Shown here: positions 24,189 through 35,291 of the stretch, in pieces
Numbering within the stretch: position 1 is the first letter of the stretch
How the letters are laid out: the number at the start of each line of letters is the position of its first letter
Source of the DNA: Streptomyces caelestis
GTDB lineage: Bacteria; Actinomycetota; Actinomycetes; Streptomycetales; Streptomycetaceae
NCBI RefSeq assembly: GCF_014205255.1
Contig: NZ_JACHNE010000001.1
Coordinates: 7,564,001-7,628,000 of the forward strand
Reading direction: 5' to 3'
DNA length: 64,000 nt
The notes under the pieces: model-generated
Told to the model about the DNA's origin: nothing
Seen by the model: only the letters and a program-made list of their open reading frames with translations
Databases searched by the model: none
Translations under genes and position numbers: made by a program

Positions 24189-25000
24189 GCGGGCACCAGG
24201 TCGAGAAGGCGTTCCGAGGCGTCACGCGCGAGCGGCGAGAGCCTCTCGTGCACGGTCCGGAACGTCTTCTCGGCCTGTTCCGCCGGCCAGTCGTCCGGCA
24301 GGTGCTTGACGGGCAGCCGCGGATCGCGCCGGACGATCCGCAGCCACTCCGTCTGCAGCCGCAGCCGCAGCGCGAGCGCGTCGTCGGCATCCGGCAGCTC
24401 GTCCTCCCAGGACTGCCAGCGCCGTACGAACGCCTCATAGCGGCCGGCCAGGTCGGACAGCTCCCACGTCTCCTCGATCATCTGGCCGATGTCCGTCCCG
24501 GTGTCGGCGTGCGCGCGGAAGACCTTCACATGGGCGGACAGGCCGAGCTCGGCGACCAGTGCCGACACGTCGACCTCGCCCGGCGCGATCCACAGGCCGC
24601 TGAACAGCGGGCCGAAGCCGCTCCAGGTCAGCTGGGAGCGCAGGTCGTGTCGCTGGCGCTGCCAGGACTCGGGCAGCGAGAAGCCGAGCAGCGTCCAGGT
24701 GCCGTCCCAGTGCCGGTTGACGGCACCGGTCTGCCAGATGCGCCGCTCGCCGTCGCGCAGCACCGCCTCCGAGCGCTCGGTCAGCCCGAAGTACATCCGG
24801 CGGCCCTCGCGCTGGCGGCGCAGCAGGTCACGGTTGACCATGCGGGTCAGCGTCGAGCGGGTCGCCTGCTCGCCGATCCCGGCGCGGGTGAACACGTCGA
24901 TGACGCTGCCCGAGTACACGCACACGTCGCGCCCGAGCACCTGGTCGCCCAGGAACGTCAGCATGAGGGACTGGGGCCGCAGCGACTCTTCACCGGTCAC
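24173..25000 (-). CDS. PaaX family transcriptional regulator
   Basis: A 275-residue regulator. It starts from GTG 25000 with GGAGG 10 bp upstream, giving MTGEESLRPQSLMLTFLGD. The N-terminal winged helix has the PaaX pattern: SGSVIDVFTRAGIGEQATRS, then TLTRMVNRDLLRRQREGRRM. The central domain has WTLLGFSLPESWQRQRHDLR and the C-terminal PaaX domain includes LQTEWLRIVRRDPRLPVKHL. PaaX proteins repress phenylacetate and related aromatic-CoA pathways in response to the CoA thioester. It is convergent with the hydratase gene, so it may be a second regulator of the aromatic module; no phenylacetate genes are in view. Confidence 0.9.
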   Translation of the reverse strand: MTGEESLRPQSLMLTFLGDQVLGRDVCVYSGSVIDVFTRAGIGEQATRSTLTRMVNRDLLRRQREGRRMYFGLTERSEAVLRDGERRIWQTGAVNRHWDGTWTLLGFSLPESWQRQRHDLRSQLTWSGFGPLFSGLWIAPGEVDVSALVAELGLSAHVKVFRAHADTGTDIGQMIEETWELSDLAGRYEAFVRRWQSWEDELPDADDALALRLRLQTEWLRIVRRDPRLPVKHLPDDWPAEQAEKTFRTVHERLSPLARDASERLLDLVPARPQA

Positions 25001-25023
25001 GCGGCCACCGTACCTCCGCTCGA

Positions 25024-25872
25024 TCAGTCGGTGACCTGCTGGTACGCGTGTACGGTCGTCGTCACCGCACACACGCCCGGCGGGATCATCTGCGCCCGCA
25101 GGGTGCCGCTGTTCGCGTCGTAGTCGACGCCCTCCGTCTCGAAGGTGCCCGTGCACGCGCTGCGCTGCGGCAGTGCGAAGAGGCTCTTCACCGTGCCGGT
25201 GACCGGCTGCCCGTCCAGCTTGCGGGGCAGGTCGACCTGGAGCAGCGGCCGGATCTCCGGGAAGAGGGTGCCCGAGGCGTCGTTCGAGGCGCACAGCAGG
25301 CGGGTGCCGGTGACGAAGTCGCAGCCCTGGATGTCGCGCACGGGCTTGTCCAGGGTGATCTGCCCGGCCTCCCTCAGCTCGCCGCCGGCAGGCGGCGTGG
25401 ACGGGTTGAGCAGCGGCGCCGGGAAGACCTGGAGCCGGTTCTGCGTGCCCCACTCGCCCGACACCAGCCACTGCTCGTCGGGCGAGACGGTGGCGAAGGA
25501 GTTGTTCAGCTTCTCGCCCGGGTTCAGCGGGTGGACGTACGCGTAGCGCTTCCCGGCCGGGGTGGTGACCGCGAACATCTTGGAGGTGGCTGTGTCCGGG
25601 CCCTGGTAGGCGTCGAAGACATGGCCGCGCGCGATGTCCGGGTCGCCTATGTGGTTCCAGCCCTTGACCCGCAGGTCCAGCGGGATGGAGGCAAGCCCGC
25701 GGTACAACAGGGAGCCGTCCGCGCGGCTGGCCAGGCCCTGCCCGCCGCCGAGGGTGTCGGTGTACGCCGTGCCGGTCTGAGCCCACTGCGGGGCACCGGC
25801 GGCCGAGGCCGTGCCGGCGCCCAGCGTGAAGACACCCAATAACGCGGTGGCGGCGAGAAGTTGACGTCTCAT
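25024..25872 (-). CDS. Secreted protein of unknown function
   Basis: About 282 residues. A short signal peptide MRRQLLAATALLGVFTLGAG ends at ASA-A, so the mature protein is extracellular. The rest has no family I recognise. It contains repeated beta-type segments with WNHIGDPDIARGHVFDAYQG, SPDEQWLVSGEWGTQNRL, RDIQGCDFVTGTRLLC, and four Cys, in places recalling a beta-propeller. The start at 25872 was chosen because it gives the signal peptide; the frame is open further upstream. It is the last gene of a run with two other exported hydrolases, separated by 4 bp from the PHP gene, so an accessory extracellular role is possible. Confidence 0.75.
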   Translation of the reverse strand: MRRQLLAATALLGVFTLGAGTASAAGAPQWAQTGTAYTDTLGGGQGLASRADGSLLYRGLASIPLDLRVKGWNHIGDPDIARGHVFDAYQGPDTATSKMFAVTTPAGKRYAYVHPLNPGEKLNNSFATVSPDEQWLVSGEWGTQNRLQVFPAPLLNPSTPPAGGELREAGQITLDKPVRDIQGCDFVTGTRLLCASNDASGTLFPEIRPLLQVDLPRKLDGQPVTGTVKSLFALPQRSACTGTFETEGVDYDANSGTLRAQMIPPGVCAVTTTVHAYQQVTD

Positions 25873-25876
25873 CAGG

Positions 25877-27553
25877 TCAGGTACCTTCCACGTCGACGAA
25901 TACCGGGTTCGCATAGAACCACGTATCCGCCCACGGGTCACCGTCCCCGGGCGGGTGCGGGACCGGCCCGTGCGGGTCGACCGAGGCGCCGAGGTAGCCG
26001 GTGCCGTTGCGGTTGCCGTCGCTGCCGCGCAGCCGGACGTAGAAGGACTCCTCGCCCGCGGTCAGCGGGATGCGCAGGGTGTAAGTGCCCGTGCGGCCGG
26101 AGACGTCCTGCGAGCGGACGACGCGGGTGTCGGGGGCCTTCCAGGTGTCGCGGTCGGCGACCGGGCCGCGCACCGCGCCGCGGATGACGTCCACGTGCGC
26201 CAACTCGGGCAGGATGCCCTGCGGGTTGGGCCGCGAGGCGGTCGTCACGGTGACGTCCAGGGTGAGCCTCTCGCCCTTGCGGACCCGCAGCCGGCCGCCG
26301 AGCGTCACGCCCCGGCCCCGGTCGTGCTCCCGCTTCAGCCGGACGTCGAGCCCGTCGAGCAGATGCCCGTGGTCGAGCCAGACCCGGCCCGCGCGCAGCC
26401 CCGCCATGACCGCGCGGTAGCCGTAGCGGGTGACGCCCACGTGCGTACGGCTGAACTGGCCGGGCCAGAAGTCGCTGCCGGGCTGCGGGGTGTCCGTGTT
26501 CACCGGGTCGGGCAGCTTCCCGGTGCTGTCGAACGTCTGGCCGGGCTGCCAGTCACCGTTCTTCCAGGTGTCGAAGACGATCCGGTGGGCGTCGGAGTTG
26601 GTGGTGACCGAGAACAGCCGCCCCTCGGCGAGCATCGAGTCCCACAGGCCGCCGACGGTGGCGGTCGCCCAGTCGAAGCCGCCGTACGTGAGGTAGGCGT
26701 CCGCCGGGTAGCCGGGCCAGGACTGCGCGGACGGCTTGTTCTCGTACTCGCCGCGGATCGACGTGGCGCCGCGCCAGCCGGGGATGGCGGCGCCCTGGGC
26801 ACCCGGCGCGCCCTCCATGCCGATCATGATGTCGGGCGCCGCGTCCCGCCAGTTGCGCATCTCGTGCGGGGAGTCGATGCCCAGGCGCATCGGGTGGTTG
26901 GCAAGGACCAGCACGTCGTCGACGTAGCCCGAACGACGCTGCCGAGCCAGCCACTCGAGGGCCTTGACGGCGTGCGTCTCGTTGCGGGCGGTGTCCGCGT
27001 CGGCGGGGCCGCCCTTGTCGTAGCCGAGCAGTTTGCCGTCGTAGGCACGCTCGAACCGGGTCAGCAGGCCGACCTCGCGCGGGCCGGGAGCGGTGAACAC
27101 CGTGCAGTGCTCGGCGGCCGGGATGTACCACTCCAGACCCTGGAAGATCAGCTGACGTGGGTTCTCGGCCCGCGCCCGGAGGATCTCCTGGTGCTCCAGC
27201 GCGGCCCCGAAGTCGGCGTGCCCGAAGTTGGAGTGCTCGGTGAACACCATCCAGTCCAGGCCGTACTTCGCGCCCGCGGCGGCCAGCTGGGAGAACGTGT
27301 ACTTGGCGTCGTGGCTGTAGACGGAGTGGACGTGGTGGTCGCCGACGAGGTAGGCGAGGCGGGGGTCCTCGCCGCCCAGCCGTCTGTCGCCGCCGTCGGC
27401 GGCCAGGGCCGGGGTCCCCGAAGAGCCCAGGGCGAACGCGGCGCCGAACAGGCCCGCGCGGCGCAGGAGCCCGCGGCGGGAGACGCCCTGGGGGTCGAGG
27501 GCGGCGGGGGAGACGGACGGGTCGGCCCACGCGGGCAGCTGCTGCTCTGTCAT
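25877..27553 (-). CDS. Tat-exported PHP-domain (CehA/McbA-like) metallohydrolase
   Basis: A 558-residue protein. The twin-arginine motif SRRGLLRRAG at residues 25-34 is followed by a hydrophobic core, predicting Tat export. The PHP domain begins GDHHVHSVYSHDAKYTF (metal-ligand HxH), then WMVFTEHSNFGHADFG, VLANHPMRLG and TNSDAHRIVF, giving a complete metal site. The C-terminal third (after about 440) is a beta-rich domain, GVTLGGRLRVRKGERLTLD onwards. PHP enzymes hydrolyse phosphoesters. The next two genes upstream encode a metallophosphoesterase and, further on, a phosphodiesterase, suggesting removal of phosphate groups from an extracellular substrate. Substrate unknown. Confidence 0.87.
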   Translation of the reverse strand: MTEQQLPAWADPSVSPAALDPQGVSRRGLLRRAGLFGAAFALGSSGTPALAADGGDRRLGGEDPRLAYLVGDHHVHSVYSHDAKYTFSQLAAAGAKYGLDWMVFTEHSNFGHADFGAALEHQEILRARAENPRQLIFQGLEWYIPAAEHCTVFTAPGPREVGLLTRFERAYDGKLLGYDKGGPADADTARNETHAVKALEWLARQRRSGYVDDVLVLANHPMRLGIDSPHEMRNWRDAAPDIMIGMEGAPGAQGAAIPGWRGATSIRGEYENKPSAQSWPGYPADAYLTYGGFDWATATVGGLWDSMLAEGRLFSVTTNSDAHRIVFDTWKNGDWQPGQTFDSTGKLPDPVNTDTPQPGSDFWPGQFSRTHVGVTRYGYRAVMAGLRAGRVWLDHGHLLDGLDVRLKREHDRGRGVTLGGRLRVRKGERLTLDVTVTTASRPNPQGILPELAHVDVIRGAVRGPVADRDTWKAPDTRVVRSQDVSGRTGTYTLRIPLTAGEESFYVRLRGSDGNRNGTGYLGASVDPHGPVPHPPGDGDPWADTWFYANPVFVDVEGT

Positions 27554-27570
27554 GAGGGCTCCCTGGGAGG

Positions 27571-29406
27571 TCAGTGGTTCATGAAGGAGGTGACGGGCAG
27601 CGCCCGGGCGACGATCCGCACGTCGCCGAGCCGGCCGTGGAAGATCTGGTCGATCTTGCCGCCGTACTCGTAGCCGCCGAGCAGCCACGGCAGGCCGACG
27701 GAGGTGATGCCGACGGAGGCCGCCTTGGGGTTGCGGAGCACCGGGCAGCCCTCGACGTACAGCGTGGTGTGCCTGCCGTCGTTGACGACCGCGAGGTGCC
27801 ACCAGGTCTCCAGCGGGGTCTCCTGGCCCCAGTTGGTGGCGATGCCCTGCTGGTTGAGCGGGCGCATCGCCCACTGCGGTTCGCGGTCGTTGGACAGGGA
27901 CAGCGTGGCCAGTGGCTCGTCGGGGTCGTCGGCGGTCTTCCCGGCGGCGCCGCCCGTGCCCGTGCGCCCGACCAGACCCGACCAGGCGTGGTGGTCCGGG
28001 TCCCAGTCGGCGGGCAGCCGGTAGAACGCCTCGATGGTGTAACCGTCCTCGAAGGTGACCGAGTTGAGCGGGGCGCCGTCGACCGTGCGCAGATAGGCGC
28101 CCTTCAGCGGGGACTTGAAGCCCTGGAACTCCAGGCTGCCGTGGCCCGGCTGGTCGGGGTGGTGGTCCGCCGACCAGTCCAGGGCACCGCCGCCCACCGT
28201 GACGAGCGAGAGGTCGTTGCCGCGCCCGGACAGGTCCCGGACCGTGCCGGTCGTGCCGTCGACGGGCTTCTCGAAGCGCCAGTACGCCATCGTGCCCGGG
28301 ACCAGCAGCTTCGAGGCGGGCCGCGCCGGACGGGCGGGCACGGGCGCGAAGCCGGAGAAGCGCTCCTGGAAGTCGATCTCGACGGAGAACCGGTCGGCGT
28401 CGCCGCTCAGCTCCATCTCCTGCCGCTCCAGCTCGTTGAGCCCCTTCCCGGCCCGCCCCAGGATCCACGGGGAGACCGTCTCCACGTCGATGACGTTGCG
28501 GTCCAGGTCGAACCGGTAGAGGCGGATCATCGCCGCGCCGCCGAAGTAGCGGTTCTGGTAGTTCGTCAGATGCAGGTGGACGTCGTGCCCGGCCGCGTTC
28601 TTCCGCGTCGCGCGGGCGGCGGGCCAGTAGTGCCCGTTGAGGGTGAGGAAGATCTGGTCGTGGTCCTCGATCAGCTGGTCCCACAGCTGCTGCCCGTACG
28701 CCGACAGCGCGTCCTCCTCGGCGACCAGCTCGTGGGTGGTGAGGATGACGGGCGTCTTCGGATGCCGCGCCATGACCTCCTTCGCCCACGCGTAGCCCTG
28801 CGGCGACAGCCGCCAGTCCAGCGCGAGCACCATCCACTCCCGGCCGCCCGCGGTGAACAGATGGAAGGTGTTGTAGCCGTCCGGGGAGGCACCGCCGAAC
28901 GTCCGCTGCCCCTTGACCCGCTGCGGCCCGAAGGCGTCCAGATACGGCGTCGCACCGCGCTGGTCGGTCGTCGACGACCTCACGTCGTGGTTGCCGGCCA
29001 GGACGCTGTAGCCGACGCCCCTGCGGTCCAGCAGCCCGAACGCCTCGCCGATCGCCGCGAACTCCTCCTTCGCGCCGTTCTGCGTGAGGTCCCCGAGGTG
29101 GGACAGGAAGACGATGTTCTCCTCCCCGCCGTGCTCCAGCAGATAGCGCAGCGACGCCTCGACCGGCGCCTTGTCGATGCTCGGCCCGTCGAAGAGGTAC
29201 TGCGTGTCCGGCATCACGGCGAGCGTGAAGCGGCGGCTGCGCGGGTCGGGACGCCAGCTCGCCGGTGCGGCCGCGGCGGTGACGGCCGGCAGCGCGGCCA
29301 CCGTCGCTGCGGTCGCGCCGAGCAGCGCGGTGGCGCGCAGGAAACCGCGTCTTCCGGCGCCGGCCTGGGGGGCCTCGCCCGGGTCGTGGTCATGCGAAGT
29401 GCACAC
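27571..29406 (-). CDS. Tat-exported metallophosphoesterase with LamG-like lectin domain
   Basis: A 611-residue two-domain protein. A Tat signal (AGRRGFLRATALLGATAATV) leads to a calcineurin-like phosphoesterase domain, about 60-340, with MPDTQYLF, LSHLGDLTQNG, LAGNHDVRS, TTHELV and LNGHYW metal-binding blocks. From about 370 a concanavalin-A/LamG-like domain follows, with TMAYWRFEKPVDGTTGTVRD, DGYTIEAFYRL and TLYVEGCPVL, probably for glycan binding. The GTG at 29406 has GGAG 5 bp upstream. It lies between the GH2 and PHP genes in one direction. A phosphatase carrying a lectin suggests a phosphorylated polysaccharide or glycoprotein target; that is inference. Confidence 0.88.
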   Translation of the reverse strand: MCTSHDHDPGEAPQAGAGRRGFLRATALLGATAATVAALPAVTAAAAPASWRPDPRSRRFTLAVMPDTQYLFDGPSIDKAPVEASLRYLLEHGGEENIVFLSHLGDLTQNGAKEEFAAIGEAFGLLDRRGVGYSVLAGNHDVRSSTTDQRGATPYLDAFGPQRVKGQRTFGGASPDGYNTFHLFTAGGREWMVLALDWRLSPQGYAWAKEVMARHPKTPVILTTHELVAEEDALSAYGQQLWDQLIEDHDQIFLTLNGHYWPAARATRKNAAGHDVHLHLTNYQNRYFGGAAMIRLYRFDLDRNVIDVETVSPWILGRAGKGLNELERQEMELSGDADRFSVEIDFQERFSGFAPVPARPARPASKLLVPGTMAYWRFEKPVDGTTGTVRDLSGRGNDLSLVTVGGGALDWSADHHPDQPGHGSLEFQGFKSPLKGAYLRTVDGAPLNSVTFEDGYTIEAFYRLPADWDPDHHAWSGLVGRTGTGGAAGKTADDPDEPLATLSLSNDREPQWAMRPLNQQGIATNWGQETPLETWWHLAVVNDGRHTTLYVEGCPVLRNPKAASVGITSVGLPWLLGGYEYGGKIDQIFHGRLGDVRIVARALPVTSFMNH

Positions 29407-29437
29407 AGGTGCTCCATGAGGTGACAGAGGGGAGAAC

Positions 29438-32367
<2,930 letters not shown>

Positions 32368-32371
<4 letters not shown>

Positions 32372-33303
32372 GAGCATTCCGAAGTCGGTGCGGTGGACCG
32401 GGGCAGGGCGTGCCCTTGCAGGCCCCAGACGGGGTCGACGGGGATGCCGAGACGGTCCAGGACGGTGGGGGCGATGTCGATGAGGCGGGGCGTGTCGAGC
32501 CTGGTGCCTCCGGGCATGCCGGGCCCGGCGAGGATTCCGGGCTCGCCGGGCTCGGCGAGGATGACGAAGACCTCCCGTTCGGCACGCGTGTCGCCGCCGT
32601 GGCCGCCGGTGTCGAGGTGACCGTGGTCCGTGGTGACGAGCACGGTCCAGTGCTCGTGGGCGCGCCGCGCGTCGATCGCCTCCAGGAGCCGCCCCAGGTG
32701 GGCGTCCTGGGCGAGCAGGGCCCGGTCGTAGGCGGTGGAGAGAGGGCCGGTGGCGTGGCCGGCCTCGTCGGTGGCGCCGAAGTACACGAACACGACGTCC
32801 GGGTCGTCCTCGGTGAGCCAACGCGCGGCGGTGTCGGCGACGAGGCGGTCGGCGAGTTCGTAGCCGTCGGACTCGCCGTCGTAGCGCACCCGCCGACCGA
32901 TGGCGGCGCCGAGGACGCCCCGGTCGACCAGCTCCGGCCAGGACACCACCGCCGCCGTGCGCAGACCGGGCCGGGCGGTGGCGGCGCGGCTGAGGAAGTC
33001 GGGGTAGCGGGCGTAGTCGGCGCCGAGGAAGTCGTTGCCGGTCACCCCGTGCCGGTCGGGCCACACTCCGGTCAGCACGCTCGACCAGCCGGGTCCGGAG
33101 TCGGTGTAGGCCGCGCCGGCCGACGGCCCGTCCTCGGCCCGGCCGTAGGGCAGCATGCTGGTGCCGTGGGCGCCGGTGGCCATCAGGCGGTGCAGTACGG
33201 GGGCGATGGACGGCGAGCGGGTCAACCGGTCGATGCGCAGCCCGTCCATGCCGACGACGAGCACCTTGGCGCGTGCGCTGCTGTCGGCGTCGATGTCCGC
33301 CAC
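32368..33303 (-). CDS. Alkaline-phosphatase-superfamily phosphodiesterase / nucleotide pyrophosphatase-like
   Basis: A 311-residue enzyme. It has the superfamily core: VLVVGMDGLRIDRL (first Asp ligand), the nucleophile region TDSGPGWSSVLTG (Ser/Thr), VYFGATDEAGHATG and TTDHGHLDTGGHGG for the second metal site. It resembles type I phosphodiesterases/nucleotide pyrophosphatases more than monoesterases. No signal peptide is seen, so it acts in the cytosol. Coupled to the GH2 gene by a 4 bp overlap and downstream of the ABC sugar importer, it may trim phosphodiester-linked groups from imported oligosaccharides. Substrate is inferred. Confidence 0.87.
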
Positions 33304-33384
33304 TGCTTACCCCTCTCATCGCTGGCGCCTGCTGCACCGGCCGGATCAGGACCAAGAGCTCGGGACCGCCTGCCGGTTGTCGGC

Positions 33385-33433
33385 TGCGCGCCCGCTGTGG
33401 CTGGTCGCGCAGTTCCCCGCGCCCCTTTGGGGC
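33385..33433. repeat. Streptomyces extragenic repeat with hairpin (copy 1)
   Basis: On the minus strand this reads as a GC hairpin (GCCCC-AAA-GGGGC, 33421-33433) followed by GCGGGGAACTGCGCGACCAG. That sequence type is repeated between genes across Streptomyces genomes. It lies 4 bp after the last ABC permease stop and about 80 bp before the phosphodiesterase gene, so it probably attenuates or processes the message there. A related copy is at 57166-57202. Confidence 0.75.
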
Positions 33434-33437
33434 TCGG

Positions 33438-34286
33438 TCAGCTGCCCTGCACAGCCCCCTCCGTGGCCCCCGCGATGAACCCCCGGGCGAAGATCGTGAA
33501 GACCACGACCAGCGGGACGGACGCCATGAGCACGCCGGCCATGACCATGCTGTAGTCGGTGGTGTGGCCGACATGGAGCTGGGCGAGCGCCACCTGGAGG
33601 GTGAGGTGGCCGGGGTCGGTGAGCACGACGAGCGGCCAGATGTAGTCGTTCCAGGCACCGACGAAGGCGTAGATGGCGAGGAACGACAGCGCGGGTTTGA
33701 TCATCGGCAGCACGATGTTCCAGTACTGGCGGAAGAAACCCGCGCCGTCGATGCGCGCGGCGTCGAGGAGTTCGTCCGGCACGCCGTTCTCGATGTACTG
33801 GCGCAGCCAGAAGATGCCGAAGGCGTTGGCGAGGGCGGGCGGGATCAGCGCCTTGAGCGTGCCGACCCAGCCGAGGTCGGACATGAGGATGAACTGCGGG
33901 AGGACGGCCAGCTGGAGCGGCAGCATCATGAACCCCACCAGCATGGCGAACAGCACCTTGCGTCCGGGGAAGTCGAACTTGGCGAAGGCGAAGGCCGCCA
34001 GGGAGTCGACGAACAGGACCAGGACGGTGGTGACGGTCGCGACGACGAGCGTGTTCAGCATCGACCCGAAGAAGTCGATGGTGTCGAGCACGTGCCGGAC
34101 GTTCTCCAGCAGCTGGGAACCGAAGGTCAGCTTCGGCGGGCTCTTGTAGATGTCCTGGGTGGTGTTCGTCGCCATGACGATCGTCCACACGAACGGGAAG
34201 ACCGAGACCAGGACGGCCAGGACGAGGACGATGTGCGCGGTCAGGCCCTTGGGGCGCCGGGACCGCCTCGTGACCGCTGCGGTCAT
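33438..34286 (-). CDS. ABC carbohydrate transporter permease (MalG-like)
   Basis: A 282-residue inner-membrane permease with about six helices. The first is GLTAHIVLVLAVLVSVFPFV, and the cytoplasmic EAA loop reads ELLDAARIDGAGFFRQYWNI, then VLPMIKPALSFLAIY, typical of MalG/CUT1 permeases. Its ATG overlaps the stop of the partner permease as ATGA. With the neighbouring permease and lipoprotein it forms a sugar importer; no ATPase is encoded here, so a shared MsiK-type ATPase is likely, as is usual for Streptomyces CUT1 systems. A hairpin repeat follows its stop. Confidence 0.93.
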   Translation of the reverse strand: MTAAVTRRSRRPKGLTAHIVLVLAVLVSVFPFVWTIVMATNTTQDIYKSPPKLTFGSQLLENVRHVLDTIDFFGSMLNTLVVATVTTVLVLFVDSLAAFAFAKFDFPGRKVLFAMLVGFMMLPLQLAVLPQFILMSDLGWVGTLKALIPPALANAFGIFWLRQYIENGVPDELLDAARIDGAGFFRQYWNIVLPMIKPALSFLAIYAFVGAWNDYIWPLVVLTDPGHLTLQVALAQLHVGHTTDYSMVMAGVLMASVPLVVVFTIFARGFIAGATEGAVQGS

Positions 34287-35290
34287 GACTTCCTCCCGCG
34301 CTGGACGAGACGCCAGTTGACGACGACCAGCACCATGATCAGTACGAAGAAGGCCCATACCATGGCCGCGCCGTACCCGTAGTCGTTGTTGACGAAGGCC
34401 GACTGGTAGAAGTACAGCAGCGTGGTCAGGCCCGCCTGGCCGGGGCCGCCGAGGTTCGGGTTGGCGGCGTTGCTGCCGAACAGGACCTGGGGTTCGCTGA
34501 AGCTCTGCAGGCCGTTGATGGTCGAGATGATGACGGTGAACAGGATGATGGGCCGCATGATCGGCATGGTGATCTGGAAGAACGTACGGACGGGTCCGGC
34601 GCCGTCCAGCTTGGCGGCCTCGTAGATCTGCGTGGGGATGGCCTGCAGACCCGCCAGGTAGATGATCATGTTGTAGCCGGTCCACATCCAGGTCATCAGC
34701 AGCGCGATGACCAGTTTGATCAGCCACGGGTTGCTCAGCCACGGGACGGGTGAGATGCCGACCGTGCCCAGGATCGCGTTGACCAGGCCGAAGTTGTTGC
34801 TGAACACCGCGCCGAAGAAGATCGACACGGCGACGATCGAGGTGACGTTCGGCAGGTAGAGGGCGATGCGGTAGAAGCCCTTGAAGCGGCGCACCGAATG
34901 CAGCAGCGTCGCCAGCACCAGGGCCCCGAACAGCGTGGGGACGGTGGACAGCACCCAGATCACCAGGGTGTTGCGGATCGACATCCAGAAGACCGGGTCC
35001 GTCCACAGGAACCGGAACTGCTGCAGACCCACGAACTCCATGGTGCCCATGCCGTCCCAGCGCTGGAAGGCGAGGTACAGCGAGTAGAAGACCGGGAAGA
35101 ACGAGAAGACGCCGAAGACCACGAAGAAGGGCGAGATCGCCAGGTACTGCCGCCAGTGGGACAGCACCCCGCGACGTGCCGGCCGCACGGTGCCCGCGGG
35201 CGGCGTGCGCCGCGGGCGGAAGCGGGCCGGGCCCGGCCCGCCCCGGTGCCGTGGCACCGAGGCGGGGCCGGTGACCGGAGGGGACGTCAC
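34283..35290 (-). CDS. ABC carbohydrate transporter permease (MalF-like)
   Basis: A 335-residue inner-membrane permease. About 45 Arg/Pro-rich N-terminal residues precede the first helix (YLAISPFFVVFGVFSFFPVF); the EAA loop is QIYEAAKLDGAGPVRTFFQI, followed by TMPIMRPIILFTVIIST. It pairs with the MalG-like permease (4 bp overlap). The GTG at 35290 follows the binding-protein stop by one base. This three-gene set imports the oligosaccharide handled by the surrounding glycosidases; specificity is not readable from sequence. Confidence 0.93.
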   Translation of the reverse strand: MTSPPVTGPASVPRHRGGPGPARFRPRRTPPAGTVRPARRGVLSHWRQYLAISPFFVVFGVFSFFPVFYSLYLAFQRWDGMGTMEFVGLQQFRFLWTDPVFWMSIRNTLVIWVLSTVPTLFGALVLATLLHSVRRFKGFYRIALYLPNVTSIVAVSIFFGAVFSNNFGLVNAILGTVGISPVPWLSNPWLIKLVIALLMTWMWTGYNMIIYLAGLQAIPTQIYEAAKLDGAGPVRTFFQITMPIMRPIILFTVIISTINGLQSFSEPQVLFGSNAANPNLGGPGQAGLTTLLYFYQSAFVNNDYGYGAAMVWAFFVLIMVLVVVNWRLVQRGRKS

Positions 35291-35291
35291 C

